Notes: generated by a model not told the origin, from the letters alone. 64,000 bases of DNA from Amycolatopsis palatopharyngis (GCF_003385185.1 NZ_PQHZ01000009.1:124001-188000); one strand, 5' to 3'; positions 16,282 through 24,484 are shown, counted from the stretch's first letter. Made by a program: numbers and translations.

Positions 16282-18735
16282 TTACTCGTGGGCGAGGTCG
16301 GCGAAACGGCTGTAGTGCAACTGGTGAGCGACGACCACAGTGCTGGTCGGCCCGGCACGGTGCTTCGCCAGGATCAGGTCCGCCTCACCCGCGCGCGGGT
16401 CGTCGCGTTCCCAGGCGTCGGGCCGGTTGATCAGCAGCACGATGTCCGCGTCCTGCTCCAGGGAACCGGACTCACGCAGGTCGGAAAGCATCGGCCGCTT
16501 GTCCGTGCGCTGCTCCGGTCCACGGTTCAGCTGGCTGATCGCCACCACGGGAACCTCGATCTCCTTGGCCAGCAGCTTGAGCTGCCGGGAGAACTCCGAG
16601 ACCTCCTGCTGCCGCGACTCGACCCGCTTGCCCGAGGTCATCAGCTGCATGTAGTCGACGACCACCAGCTTCAGATCGTTGCGCTGCTTGAGCCTGCGGG
16701 CCTTCGCGCGGATCTCCATCATCGTCATATTCGGTGAGTCGTCGATGAACAGCGGCGCCTCGCTGATCTCGCTCATCCGCCTGGCCAGCCGCGTCCAGTC
16801 GTCGTCGGACATGCGGCCACCGCGCATGTCCTGCAGCCGGATGCGCGCCTCCGCCGAGAGCATGCGCATCACGATCTCGGTGCGGCTCATCTCCAGGGAG
16901 AAGATGACGCTGCTCATGCCGTGCCGAATCGAGCAGGACCTGGCGAAGTCCAGTCCGAGGGTCGAGTTGTGCGTGGGGATCATCGACCGGCCGGCCAGGT
17001 ACAGGTGATCCGGCGCGGCTACCTCGACACAGCGGACGGGAACACTGGGAATGGGACGTGCGGCGACGATGTAGCGAATCGGTGAGTGGCAGCGCCTGCC
17101 GGTCGACCGCTCCTTCTGCAACAGGTGCTTACGCTCGAGCCAGAACACCCGATCCTGTGTCGTGAAGTTCAGCGTGTACGCGGTCGAGGAGGCCTCGGTG
17201 CGCCCACGAACCGGCTTCTCGGTCATGGAGCACCGATAGCCCAAGCTCACGATGAGCTCGCGGGTATTTTCAGCCAACCTGCGGTTCGTAACGGAGAACT
17301 GCACTGATCCCGATGCGGTCACCGTGCCATCGGTGTCGAGCAGACCCGCGAGCAGGGCCCTTCGCTGATCGATCGACCCACGTAGATAGCGGGCCGGAAT
17401 GTGTTTGTCGCCCAGGACCCCGATGTTGCGCAGGATGCCCGGTACGGTCCCGTGGAACTCGATCGGCTCGGGTGGCGGCAGGGACAGGTCGTAGCTCAAG
17501 TTCCCTCGGGGCGCGGCGACCAAACCGCACTCTGCCTCCAGGAAGCAAACGATCTGCGGGTCCGCCGTTGTGAACCGTGCACCGGCGGAGTGCCCGTCTC
17601 CCAGCCACGCACCCAGTGCGTAGGGGTGCAACGGCAGGGATTGTTCGGGCAGGTGTAGCGCCTGAGTGCAGGCCACGGAGTGGTTGATCCGCTCATCTGC
17701 CGTATCGCAGCGGAGAGTGGCCGCGATCTCCCGTGTTGTGCGCACCGCGGAAGACGCGGTGTCCGCCCGCGCCGCGCGCCGTGACGCTCGGGTGTGGGTA
17801 ACCCACTGATGCTCGGCGTCAGCCACCACCACCGAACCGTCCGAGAACTCGACCTCGTAGCAAGGGCGGTCGTGCATCACCGGCGTAGCGGCCACCACGG
17901 TCGTCGGCGCACCGTCGGCACCCAGAAGCTGGTCGCCTGGGGCGACCTCCCCCATGGTCGTCCAGCCCTGTGGCGTCGGCAGCGGTGTGTCCAGTGCCAA
18001 CGCCTTACCGACACCGGGCCGGGCGGCGACGATGACCATCTGACCCGGATGCAGGCCGTTGGTCACCTCGTCCAGGTCGAGGAATCCGGTCGGGATGCCC
18101 TGTGCCGAACCACCGCGCGACGCGATCGCATCGATCTCGTCCATCGTCGGCTGGAGCAGCTCCTCCAGCGCGACGTAGTCCTCACTGGTACGTCGCTCCG
18201 TCACCTCGTAGATGGCGGCCTGTGCGCGGTCCACCACCTCGGAGACATTGCCGCCGTCACCGTTCGAGTTCGCGCCGTACCCGTACTGCACGATCCGGGT
18301 GCCCGCCTCGACCAGCCTTCGCAGGATGGCCTTCTCCGCGACGATCTCCGCGTAGTAGCCGGCGTTCGCCGCGGTGGGCACGGTCGCGATCAGGGTGTGC
18401 AGATAGGGCGCGCCGCCCACGCGACCCAGCTCGCCGCGCCGCTCCAGTTCGGCGGAGACGGTGATCGGGTCCGCGGGCTCGCCCCGGCCGTACAGATCGA
18501 GTACGCAGTCGTACACGGCCTCGTGCGCAGGCCGGTAGAAGTCACCAGCGCGCAACACCTCGACCACATCGGCGATGGCGTCCTTGGACAGCAGCATGCC
18601 GCCGAGAACCGACTGTTCGGCCGCGAGGTCCTGAGGCGGCTGGCGGTCGAACTCGCCCTGCCGTGGCTCGCCCTGCCCGGAAGCAAAAGCGGGACCTCGG
18701 TCGTCGGTGATCGCCACCGCTGCTGGCACCTCCAT
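16282..18735 (-). CDS. dnaB: Replicative DnaB helicase precursor containing an intein
   Basis: DnaB unwinds DNA at the replication fork as a hexamer. The 817-residue precursor has a DnaB N-terminal primase-interacting domain (residues about 35-135, LAAEQSVLGGMLLS) and a RecA-type ATPase domain. That domain is split after the Lys of its Walker A loop (RPGVGK) by a 346-residue intein (residues 245-590). The extein resumes with STLGLDFARS. Walker B-like LVVVDYMQLM and the arginine-finger region RGPEQRTDKRPMLSDLRESG follow. Spliced DnaB would be 471 residues, normal for the family. Since the intein interrupts the P-loop, helicase activity depends on splicing. The ATG at 18735 begins a short non-conserved tail; the rpsF-ssb-rpsR-rplI genes lie upstream, as in mycobacteria. 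Confidence 0.97.
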   Translation of the reverse strand: MEVPAAVAITDDRGPAFASGQGEPRQGEFDRQPPQDLAAEQSVLGGMLLSKDAIADVVEVLRAGDFYRPAHEAVYDCVLDLYGRGEPADPITVSAELERRGELGRVGGAPYLHTLIATVPTAANAGYYAEIVAEKAILRRLVEAGTRIVQYGYGANSNGDGGNVSEVVDRAQAAIYEVTERRTSEDYVALEELLQPTMDEIDAIASRGGSAQGIPTGFLDLDEVTNGLHPGQMVIVAARPGVGKALALDTPLPTPQGWTTMGEVAPGDQLLGADGAPTTVVAATPVMHDRPCYEVEFSDGSVVVADAEHQWVTHTRASRRAARADTASSAVRTTREIAATLRCDTADERINHSVACTQALHLPEQSLPLHPYALGAWLGDGHSAGARFTTADPQIVCFLEAECGLVAAPRGNLSYDLSLPPPEPIEFHGTVPGILRNIGVLGDKHIPARYLRGSIDQRRALLAGLLDTDGTVTASGSVQFSVTNRRLAENTRELIVSLGYRCSMTEKPVRGRTEASSTAYTLNFTTQDRVFWLERKHLLQKERSTGRRCHSPIRYIVAARPIPSVPVRCVEVAAPDHLYLAGRSMIPTHNSTLGLDFARSCSIRHGMSSVIFSLEMSRTEIVMRMLSAEARIRLQDMRGGRMSDDDWTRLARRMSEISEAPLFIDDSPNMTMMEIRAKARRLKQRNDLKLVVVDYMQLMTSGKRVESRQQEVSEFSRQLKLLAKEIEVPVVAISQLNRGPEQRTDKRPMLSDLRESGSLEQDADIVLLINRPDAWERDDPRAGEADLILAKHRAGPTSTVVVAHQLHYSRFADLAHE
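16966..18003 (-). mobile_element. Class 3 (Ala1, WCT-type) DnaB intein with LAGLIDADG homing endonuclease
   Basis: 346 residues inserted in the DnaB P-loop between Lys and Ser. The first residue is Ala (ALALDTPLPTP) instead of Cys/Ser. The three residues that define class 3 inteins are present: W67 in block B (DAEHQW), C325 in block F (RCVEVAAPDHLYL) and T344 in block G (IPTHN), with terminal Asn346 and Ser as the +1 residue. C325 would be the splicing nucleophile. Two LAGLIDADG motifs, ALGAWLGDG and LLAGLLDTDG, show an intact-looking homing endonuclease. The frame is uninterrupted, so both splicing and homing may be active. Base composition matches the host, so acquisition is not recent. Confidence 0.9.
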
Positions 18736-19279
18736 GATCGAACGCGTTACCGATCGGCGTCCGGGCCCACCTGGTCCGGGTCGACGATCAGAGTCAACAG
18801 GGCCGGCAACTCAGGTCGAACACCAGTTCGACTATACCGGATTCCGTTCCGTGTCGCGGTCATTTCCGACCGGCGTTTCACTGCTCCGGTCGTGACGTTG
18901 CTGACCCGGATGGGCCCCCTTGAGGCCAACAATGAGTGTCCGCCCGCGGGCACGCTAGAGCGCCCGGAAGGAGTAGCGCAATTCCGCCTGGGGACCGTCG
19001 TGTGGACAACCTGTGGATGAAACGCCAGAACGAGTCACAGGCCTGTGGACCCCTGTTGATTACCTGTGGACAAACTTCCGCCTCGACAAAGAAAATGCAG
19101 GTCAGGGCGCATGTGGAAGCTGTGGGTAAGTTTGTTTTGCCCAGACCGGCGTGTCGTTCGAAACAAGCCGATCGGCGTGTCGCGGATGGGGAAGAACAAG
19201 CTGATCCCCAGCGCCTGTGGATAGATGCTACGGAGCGTAGAGAGCCAACTCGTTAGGCTGAAAGGACGGCAGGCAGAGT
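18736..19279. other. dnaB upstream region
   Basis: 544 bases between the dnaB start and the end of the EspG-like gene, both on the minus strand, with no credible gene. The right half holds seven DnaA-box-like nonamers, listed separately. Nearer dnaB, minus-strand TATAGT (18831-18836) is a good -10 candidate about 90 bases upstream of the dnaB ATG, with no obvious -35. No hairpin plus T-run is visible to terminate the EspG-like gene. Confidence 0.5.
19001..19224 (+). promoter_or_regulatory. Cluster of seven DnaA-box-like nonamers, all in one orientation
   Basis: The reverse complement of the actinobacterial DnaA box TTGTCCACA is TGTGGACAA. Perfect copies lie at 19001-19009 and 19065-19073. 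Close variants lie at 19012-19020 (TGTGGATGA), 19044-19052 (TGTGGACCC), 19112-19120 (TGTGGAAGC), 19121-19129 (TGTGGGTAA) and 19216-19224 (TGTGGATAG). All read the same way on the plus strand. They lie 265-490 bases upstream of dnaB. The real origin should sit between dnaA and dnaN, neither of which is here, so this is more likely a DnaA-titration or DnaA-regulated element. Confidence 0.6.
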
Positions 19280-20074
19280 TCAGGCAGCCAGCGAAGTCTG
19301 TGCGCTGCGTAGCCGGTCTGCGAGCAGTTGCGGCGTGGCCGGGGTGAAGCCGATGAGGGGTTCACCGCTGCCCGGTCGCTCCTCTGTCAGCCACCTGCCC
19401 TCGACCGTGTCGATGTAGTTCACCGGCCGCTCGATCCGCTGCCTCGTCCCCATCCGGCTCCGAGCTGCCACGTACAAACTGCCGCCGCCAAGCCTGCGCA
19501 GGCCGAGCAAGCGGCGGAGTTCGTCGGCCGCGAGGCTGTTCGGATCGGGCCGTGCGCCACGCATCACCGCGAACCCGCCATCGGCCTCCGCGCTCGCACG
19601 GCGGGCACCGGTGGCCTCACTCTTCGGCACCAGCAATGGCTGCCCCTTGCCGGGAGCGAGTTTCGGGACCTGTGCGAGAAAGTTGTCCAGCACCTCGTCC
19701 GGTCGCACGCTCACCAGCACGACACCCTCGTACTCGGTGTTGCGCGCCAGCACGAAAGCCTCTCCGCCCGCACTGCCGGCCAGGAGTGTGTAGTTGACGG
19801 CCTTGCCGTCGTAGCCGCCCTGGACCCAGGCGTAGTACTCGAGGGAGGGGCGGGCTACTGCGTCGACCGTGGCCAGCAGCCCCGGGTCGATCCCCCGTGG
19901 ACCCGCGAGCCCGTACTTCGCCAGCTCGGCATCGGCTCGCGCGTCCTCCGACCGCCGTGCTTGCGGGCTGAGCCAGGTCGGCGTGCTCGCGAGCACGGTG
20001 TGCGGCTCGGCCGCGCGGCGGCGCAGGAGGGTGAGCAGTGTGCCCGTCGTCAAGGTCACCTGCTGGTGCAGCAC
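19280..20074 (-). CDS. EspG-family ESX secretion-associated protein
   Basis: A 264-residue cytosolic protein resembling the EspG family. EspG proteins are chaperones that bind WXG/PPE-type substrates before export by type VII (ESX) systems. The length is usual (about 270), and the order of beta-strand and helix segments fits. Examples are PTWLSPQARRSEDARADAEL, YYAWVQGGYDGKAVNYTLL, the strand VLARNTEYEGVVLVSVRPDE, and the late motif PVNYIDTVEGRWL. It is the last gene of the four-gene cassette, 56 bases after the Gly-rich WXG protein that is its likely client. The GTG start has only a weak GGGGA upstream, which fits translation inside an operon. No ESX core component is encoded nearby. Confidence 0.8.
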   Translation of the reverse strand: MLHQQVTLTTGTLLTLLRRRAAEPHTVLASTPTWLSPQARRSEDARADAELAKYGLAGPRGIDPGLLATVDAVARPSLEYYAWVQGGYDGKAVNYTLLAGSAGGEAFVLARNTEYEGVVLVSVRPDEVLDNFLAQVPKLAPGKGQPLLVPKSEATGARRASAEADGGFAVMRGARPDPNSLAADELRRLLGLRRLGGGSLYVAARSRMGTRQRIERPVNYIDTVEGRWLTEERPGSGEPLIGFTPATPQLLADRLRSAQTSLAA

Positions 20075-20130
20075 CGTGTTGTCCCCGTTTCCAGTTTCGT
20101 GAGAGTGATGGCGTGGCGTTGCGGCGTCGG

Positions 20131-21504
20131 CTACTCGCCGATCACCGGGGGCGCGGTCAGCTCGTCGCTGCCGAACAGTGAGTTCGGATCCTCCTCGACG
20201 AGGAACTTGGACTGGTGCTCCTCGTCCTCGCCACCCTTGCCGCCACGGGCGCCGCCGCCCATCATGCCGCCCATTCCGCCCATCATGCCGCGACCACCCG
20301 CGCCACCGCCGACAGCGCCGCCACGGGCACCGCCGGCCCCGCCCGCACCGGATCCAGATCCCGCACCCGGCGCTACCGACCCGGTGCCTCCGCCGGGGCC
20401 GAAGCCCGCCGCGCCAGGGCCAAAGCCGCCCGCGCCGCCGGGCCCGAAGCCGCGCGCAGCGCCGCCACCCGCGCCGATGCCACCCGCGGAGCCAGGGGTG
20501 TAACCGCCCCCGCCACCACCACCCCGAGGTAGATCAGCCGCGGGAATGCTGCCGGGTTTGTAGCCGGATGCGTTGGTGCCGTCGTCCCATTCGGGAATCT
20601 GCCCCGGCCGGTAACCGCCGCCGCCGGGTGCGTTGTCGCCCGGCCTGTAGCCACCCCCACCCGGCAGGTCACCGTAGCCACCGCCGCCGGGGATCTGGCC
20701 GGGGCCGTAGCCCCCGCTTCCGCCACCGCCGATACCGCCCCCGCCGCCGCCCGGGATGTTCCCCGGCTGGTAACCGCCGCCCCCGCCGCCACCGGGGATC
20801 TGGCCGGGGGTGTAGCCGCCACCGCCACCACCGTCGCGATCGCCGCCCCCGCCGTCGCGATCTGCGCCGTCCTTGTCGCCGCCACTGCCGTCGCCGTCGA
20901 CCTCGATACTGCCGAACTCGCCGTCCACCTCGCTGTAGGTGGGCATCCCGCTGGCGTTCTCGTTGCTCGCCTCGAAGTACGTGTTGAACGCGTCGACGTT
21001 GGCCTGCGCTTTGGTGTTGTAGTCCTTGATCGCCCTGTCGGTATCGGTCTCCCAGGGCGTGATGTCGTTCAGGAAGCCGCTGTCCGGCGGCTGCTGCGGA
21101 ATCGGCTCCACCCGCGAGTGGACGGTGGTGAAGGCGTTGCGCTGCTCGCCGAGATAGGTGTCGCTGTCCTTCAGCTTGTCCCGGGAGTCCTCCATCCAGA
21201 CCTTCAGCGGATGTGCGCCCGAGTTCGCCGCGTCACCGGCCTTGCCCTGCCAGGCCGCGTCCATATCCCTGGACAGGTCCTCGATGGTGTGCACCCGTTG
21301 CTCGTAGGTCCCCTTCAACCGGCCCGCGGCCTGCTGGCCGTCACTGATCGAGCCGACGCCGGGACCGGAGGTGATCTGCTCCCAGATCTGGTACGCGTCG
21401 ATCCTGCGCTCGCCGTCGCCAGCCGCGTACTGCCCAGCCTCGTCCTGTGTGGCCGCACCGTACGTAGCCGCTCCGACGACGATGGGAATGAGGAAGAATG
21501 GCAT
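20131..21504 (-). CDS. WXG100-like protein with long glycine-rich tail, ESX-substrate type
   Basis: A 457-residue protein. The first 20 residues are hydrophobic (FFLIPIVVGAATYGAA). Residues about 40-180 are helical and contain a WXG-type turn (MDAAWQGKAGDAA), like the helical hairpin of WXG100/PPE substrates. From about residue 190 to 420 it is mostly Gly with repeated YxPGxIPGGG units, each centred on Y-x-P-G. It ends with a non-Gly tail, SKFLVEEDPNSLFGSDELTA. The sequence fits an ESX-exported surface protein, by analogy with the Gly-rich tails of mycobacterial PE-PGRS/PPE proteins. It follows the DUF3558 gene by 6 bases and precedes the EspG-like gene. The exact function is unknown. Confidence 0.75.
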   Translation of the reverse strand: MPFFLIPIVVGAATYGAATQDEAGQYAAGDGERRIDAYQIWEQITSGPGVGSISDGQQAAGRLKGTYEQRVHTIEDLSRDMDAAWQGKAGDAANSGAHPLKVWMEDSRDKLKDSDTYLGEQRNAFTTVHSRVEPIPQQPPDSGFLNDITPWETDTDRAIKDYNTKAQANVDAFNTYFEASNENASGMPTYSEVDGEFGSIEVDGDGSGGDKDGADRDGGGGDRDGGGGGGYTPGQIPGGGGGGGYQPGNIPGGGGGGIGGGGSGGYGPGQIPGGGGYGDLPGGGGYRPGDNAPGGGGYRPGQIPEWDDGTNASGYKPGSIPAADLPRGGGGGGGYTPGSAGGIGAGGGAARGFGPGGAGGFGPGAAGFGPGGGTGSVAPGAGSGSGAGGAGGARGGAVGGGAGGRGMMGGMGGMMGGGARGGKGGEDEEHQSKFLVEEDPNSLFGSDELTAPPVIGE

Positions 21505-21510
21505 CCGCGA

Positions 21511-22137
21511 TCAGCCCTTCAACGTCTCGATCATCGATTCGGCCGCCTCGGCGACGACCGGGCACGGGTCACTCAGGTCGGAGCCGGTCAAGAACTGCGA
21601 GCCGGCTGACATCGCGACGTTGTCGTTCAGGCCGACATACATCGTGCAGAAACCACTGGTCCGCTGATCCGCGTCGGAGGCGTACACCGCGGGATACCCG
21701 CTTACCTCGGTCTCCTCGAAGTAGGCGAACTCGGTGCGCTGGTCGTAGATGTCGCTCAGGCCACCGGAGTTCTGTTCGACGAGCGTGAAGTCGATGCGGT
21801 TGGCGTCCTCGGCCGCGACCTTCCAGTAGCAGCTCGGGCCAACCGCGGACTGGCGCGGCGTTCCCGCGGTGAGCCCGAGCGTGTCGAGCTGAGCCGGTGT
21901 GAGTGCGCCACAGGCGTCGGCGCTGATCGCCGAGGGGTCGATCGGGTCGCTCACCTGCGGCGCGGATCCGGTCGACGGAGCATCCGGGCTCGCCGAGCCG
22001 GTCGGTGCGCGGCTGTCACCGCCGGGGACGGTCTTGCTCGGGATGGAACCCGCGGAACCGGGTTCGACGCCCGAGCAGGCGCCGAGCAGGAGCCCGAGGG
22101 AGGCGAGTGCGGCGACGCCGATACGGGAGATCCTCAT
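21511..22137 (-). CDS. DUF3558-family lipoprotein
   Basis: A 208-residue lipoprotein. The signal peptide ends in the lipobox LLGAC, so Cys21 should be lipidated and the protein anchored outside the cell membrane. A Ser/Pro linker of about 50 residues leads into a DUF3558 domain with its usual Cys pairs (ADACGALTP, GPSCYWKV, SGFCTMYV, SDPCPVV). DUF3558 genes are common beside ESX-type genes in Pseudonocardiaceae and mycobacteria, but no function is known. The ATG at 22137 overlaps the stop of the upstream WXG-like gene by ATGA, so the two are coupled. Confidence 0.88.
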   Translation of the reverse strand: MRISRIGVAALASLGLLLGACSGVEPGSAGSIPSKTVPGGDSRAPTGSASPDAPSTGSAPQVSDPIDPSAISADACGALTPAQLDTLGLTAGTPRQSAVGPSCYWKVAAEDANRIDFTLVEQNSGGLSDIYDQRTEFAYFEETEVSGYPAVYASDADQRTSGFCTMYVGLNDNVAMSAGSQFLTGSDLSDPCPVVAEAAESMIETLKG

Positions 22138-22544
22138 GCCTGGTCCGCCCCTGCCTTGTTGATCTGTTCCCGCATGTCGTCCTCGGTGTTCTCGGTGCCC
22201 TTCTTGGCGTTCTCGAGGGCCTCGATGTAGTCCTGCACGTACCGCTGCATGCGGAGGTTCTGCTGGAGAAACGCCTGTCCCGACGGGTTCGCGGTCTTCT
22301 CGAAGTCACCGCTCGCGAACTCCTTGCCGGGCGCCTGCACGCTGGCCATCATCTCGGCCTCGGTGCGATCGTTCTGCAGATCGTCACGCAGCGCCTTCCA
22401 CTTCCCGATGACTTCGTCGAACTGCTCGGCATCGAACTTGTAGCCGCCGCCCTCGGCGGGAGCCGGCGCGCCTGTGCCCTTGGCGACCGGTGCGCGCATG
22501 CTGACCATGCGCTTTCCGCCGCCGTCCATCGATGCCTCGACCAT
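22134..22544 (-). CDS. Small helical WXG100-like protein, first gene of the ESX-associated cassette
   Basis: A 136-residue, mostly helical protein without a signal peptide. The core (residues about 35-130) predicts a long helical hairpin: YKFDAEQFDEVIGKWKALRD, then a second charged helix through LQQNLRMQRYVQDYIEALEN. Size and pattern resemble WXG100-family ESX substrates, although the turn is not a textbook W-x-G. The ATG at 22544 has AAGGGGA 9 bases upstream; the longer open frame starting at 22688 runs into the palindromic repeat and is rejected. It heads the operon with the DUF3558 lipoprotein, the Gly-rich WXG protein and the EspG-like chaperone. Confidence 0.75.
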   Translation of the reverse strand: MVEASMDGGGKRMVSMRAPVAKGTGAPAPAEGGGYKFDAEQFDEVIGKWKALRDDLQNDRTEAEMMASVQAPGKEFASGDFEKTANPSGQAFLQQNLRMQRYVQDYIEALENAKKGTENTEDDMREQINKAGADQA

Positions 22545-22682
22545 GCTCGCAAGTCCCCTTCGCAATCCCCAGGTCGCCGAGCGGCGTCGCCACGCTCGGT
22601 AAACAGATCTTCCCGCCGCTCCGGAGTCGTAGTCAACCACTCCGACGTGCGCGTGCCCCCCACGGTTCCCGCTCCCCAAGCG

Positions 22683-22706
22683 CCGCACTTTCCCGGGAAA
22701 GTGCGG
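22683..22706. repeat. Palindromic repeat, single copy (family core GCACTTTCCCGGGAAAGTGC)
   Basis: A perfect 24-base palindrome: the 20-base core GCACTTTCCCGGGAAAGTGC plus CC and GG at its ends. It lies between the end of the rplI operon and the start of the ESX-associated cassette. This is the only one of the four loci in the window that has a single unit rather than a pair. Confidence 0.85.
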
Positions 22707-22732
22707 TTGACGGATGGGCCGAACATGACGAA

Positions 22733-22772
22733 GGGGCCGTCCCTGCCGGAAATCCGGATCAGGAACGGCCCC
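22733..22772 (-). terminator. Probable terminator of the rpsF-ssb-rpsR-rplI operon
   Basis: Inverted repeat with arms GGGGCCGTCCC (22733-22743) and GGAACGGCCCC (22762-22772). It starts 18 bases after the rplI stop codon on the minus strand. The loop holds a second small hairpin. There is no long T-run, so termination strength is uncertain. Confidence 0.6.
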
Positions 22773-22790
22773 GCCGTTGGTGCTACGTAC

Positions 22791-23246
22791 TTACTTCGCG
22801 GTGACCTCGAGGCGCACCTCGGCACGCACGTCCGGGTGCAGACGCGCGGTGACCTGGTGCTTGCCGACCGTCTTGATGTGGTCGCTCAGCTGGATGGTCC
22901 GCTTGTCGAGCAGCGGGCCACCGGAGGCCTTGATCGCGTCCACGATGTCACCCGTGGTGACCGAGCCGAACAGCTTCTTCGAGCCCTCGGCGGCCTTCGC
23001 CTGCAGTGTGATGGCACCGAGGCCCTCGAGCGTCGTCTTGATCTCCTTGGCGTGGTCCAGGTCCCGGATGCGCCGGGACTCCTGGGCACGACGGATGGTC
23101 CGCACGTTCTTCTCGGCACCCTTGCTGGACGGGATCGCGTAGCCCCGGGGCAGCAGGTAGTTACGCGCGTAGCCGTCCTTGACCTCGACGATGTCGCCGG
23201 GAGCGCCAAGGTTTGCCACGTCGGTGGTGAGAATGATCTTCGCCAT
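22791..23246 (-). CDS. rplI: 50S ribosomal protein L9
   Basis: L9 binds 23S rRNA near the L1 stalk and helps keep reading-frame accuracy. The 151-residue length is normal. The N-terminal rRNA-binding domain starts [14 protein letters not shown] and includes the signature [14 protein letters not shown] long charged helix connects to the C-terminal domain ([25 protein letters not shown]). It is the last gene of the rpsF-ssb-rpsR-rplI operon, 12 bases after rpsR. Confidence 0.98.
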   Translation of the reverse strand: MAKIILTTDVANLGAPGDIVEVKDGYARNYLLPRGYAIPSSKGAEKNVRTIRRAQESRRIRDLDHAKEIKTTLEGLGAITLQAKAAEGSKKLFGSVTTGDIVDAIKASGGPLLDKRTIQLSDHIKTVGKHQVTARLHPDVRAEVRLEVTAK

Positions 23247-23258
23247 GACCCGGTTCTC

Positions 23259-23507
23259 CTAGCGCGCTGTCGAGGTGTAGGGCAGCAGCGCCATCTCGCG
23301 GGAGTTCTTGACCGCGATGGCGACGTCGCGCTGGTGCTGGCTGCAGTTGCCGGTCACTCGGCGGGCACGGATCTTGCCGCGGTCGGAAATGTACTTCCGC
23401 AGCAGGTTGGTGTCCTTGTAGTCGATGACTTCCGCGCGGCCCTTCTTCGCGTCCTTGCAGAACACGCAGACCTTCTTCTTGGGCTTACGAATGGGTGGCT
23501 TCGCCAC
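23259..23507 (-). CDS. rpsR: 30S ribosomal protein S18, zinc-binding (C+) form
   Basis: An 82-residue S18, which pairs with S6 on the small-subunit platform. Conserved segments include [20 protein letters not shown] and [20 protein letters not shown]. It has an intact metal-binding set, C14-x-x-C17 (CVFC) and C55-x-x-H58 (CSQH). This marks the zinc-containing C+ form. Actinobacteria often also carry a zinc-free C- copy induced by zinc starvation; none is in this window. It lies 38 bases after ssb in the operon. Confidence 0.97.
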   Translation of the reverse strand: MAKPPIRKPKKKVCVFCKDAKKGRAEVIDYKDTNLLRKYISDRGKIRARRVTGNCSQHQRDVAIAVKNSREMALLPYTSTAR

Positions 23508-23545
23508 GATGTACTCCTGGGGAAATTCGTGTGGTTGCTAAAAGA

Positions 23546-24049
23546 TCAGAAGGGAGGCTCGTCCGAGAAGCCGCCGCCGCCTGCGTTGCTGCCGGCGGGC
23601 GGGGCCGAACCCCACGGGTCGTCGGCGGGGGCGCTACCGCCGCCGCCACCGCTACCGCCACCGAAGCCGCCGCCACCGGAGCCGCGGCTGACCTTGTTCA
23701 CCTTGGCGGTCGCGTAGCGCAGCGAAGGCCCGATCTCGTCGACCTCGAGCTCGACGACCGTGCGCTTCTCGCCCTCTTTGGTCTCGAACGAACGCTGCTT
23801 CAGGCGGCCCTGCACGACGACACGGGCACCCCTGGTCAGCGACTCGGCGACGTTCTCCGCCACCTGACGCCAGACGTTGCAGCGCAGGAACAGCGCCTCG
23901 CCGTCCTTCCACTCACCGCTCTGCTTGTCGAACATCCGCGGAGTGGACGCGACCGTGAAGTTCGCGACCGCTGCGCCGGACGGCGTGAAGCGGAGTTCGG
24001 GGTCCGCGGTGAGGTTGCCGACCACCGTGATGATGGTGTCTCCAGCCAT
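23546..24049 (-). CDS. ssb: Single-stranded DNA-binding protein
   Basis: A 167-residue SSB that coats single-stranded DNA at forks and recruits repair and replication partners. Residues 1-110 form the OB fold ([45 protein letters not shown]). A Gly-rich linker (about 120-155) leads to the conserved acidic tip DEPPF that binds partner proteins. It sits between rpsF (10 bases upstream) and rpsR, the standard arrangement. Confidence 0.98.
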   Translation of the reverse strand: MAGDTIITVVGNLTADPELRFTPSGAAVANFTVASTPRMFDKQSGEWKDGEALFLRCNVWRQVAENVAESLTRGARVVVQGRLKQRSFETKEGEKRTVVELEVDEIGPSLRYATAKVNKVSRGSGGGGFGGGSGGGGGSAPADDPWGSAPPAGSNAGGGGFSDEPPF

Positions 24050-24059
24050 CGCTGCGGCC

Positions 24060-24401
24060 TCAGGCCTTCGCGGCGGGCTTGGAGGTGCGGGCGACGCGGG
24101 AGCCCGGACGCGGCGCCTCGCGACGCACGACCTTGGTCCGCAGCACGGTCTCCTGCAGGGAGAGCTGCCGGTCGAGCTCCTTGACCGCTTCCGGCGTGGA
24201 GTTCAGGTCCAGCAGGGCGTAGATGCCCTCGGAGTTCTTCCTGATCTCGTACGAGAGCCGCCTGCGGCCCCATACGTCGAGCTTCTCGACACTGCCACCG
24301 GACGTGCGGATCACGTTGAGGAACGTGTCCAGCGTCGGGGCGACCGTACGCTCGTCGAGGGTGGGATCGAGGATGATCATTACCTCGTAATGGCGTGACA
24401 C
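24060..24401 (-). CDS. rpsF: 30S ribosomal protein S6
   Basis: A 113-residue S6, which binds 16S rRNA together with S18. Typical segments are [35 protein letters not shown] and the C-terminal basic extension ending in KPAAKA. The start is the GTG at 24401, two codons inside the longest open frame. It lies 8 bases after a near-perfect Shine-Dalgarno (AGGAGG, 24410-24415), whereas the GTG at 24407 is only 2-3 bases from it. The resulting N-terminus, MSRHYEV, fits S6 proteins. It is the first gene of the rpsF-ssb-rpsR-rplI operon. Confidence 0.97.
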   Translation of the reverse strand: MSRHYEVMIILDPTLDERTVAPTLDTFLNVIRTSGGSVEKLDVWGRRRLSYEIRKNSEGIYALLDLNSTPEAVKELDRQLSLQETVLRTKVVRREAPRPGSRVARTSKPAAKA

Positions 24402-24484
24402 AACCACTCACCTCCTATGGGCTCGCGGCCACGGGCGTTCCGTGGCAGGAGGGTTGCCAACGAGCCAGTGTAACCAGGGACGTT

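Noticed and set aside
16966-18003. Intein as a dead intein because residue 1 is Ala
   Set aside because: The Trp/Cys/Thr triplet of class 3 inteins is complete and the terminal His-Asn and +1 Ser are intact, so splicing is expected by the class 3 route.
19001-19224. DnaA-box cluster as the chromosomal origin oriC
   Set aside because: oriC in this group lies between dnaA and dnaN, neither of which is here. Boxes are all in one orientation and no AT-rich unwinding region stands out.
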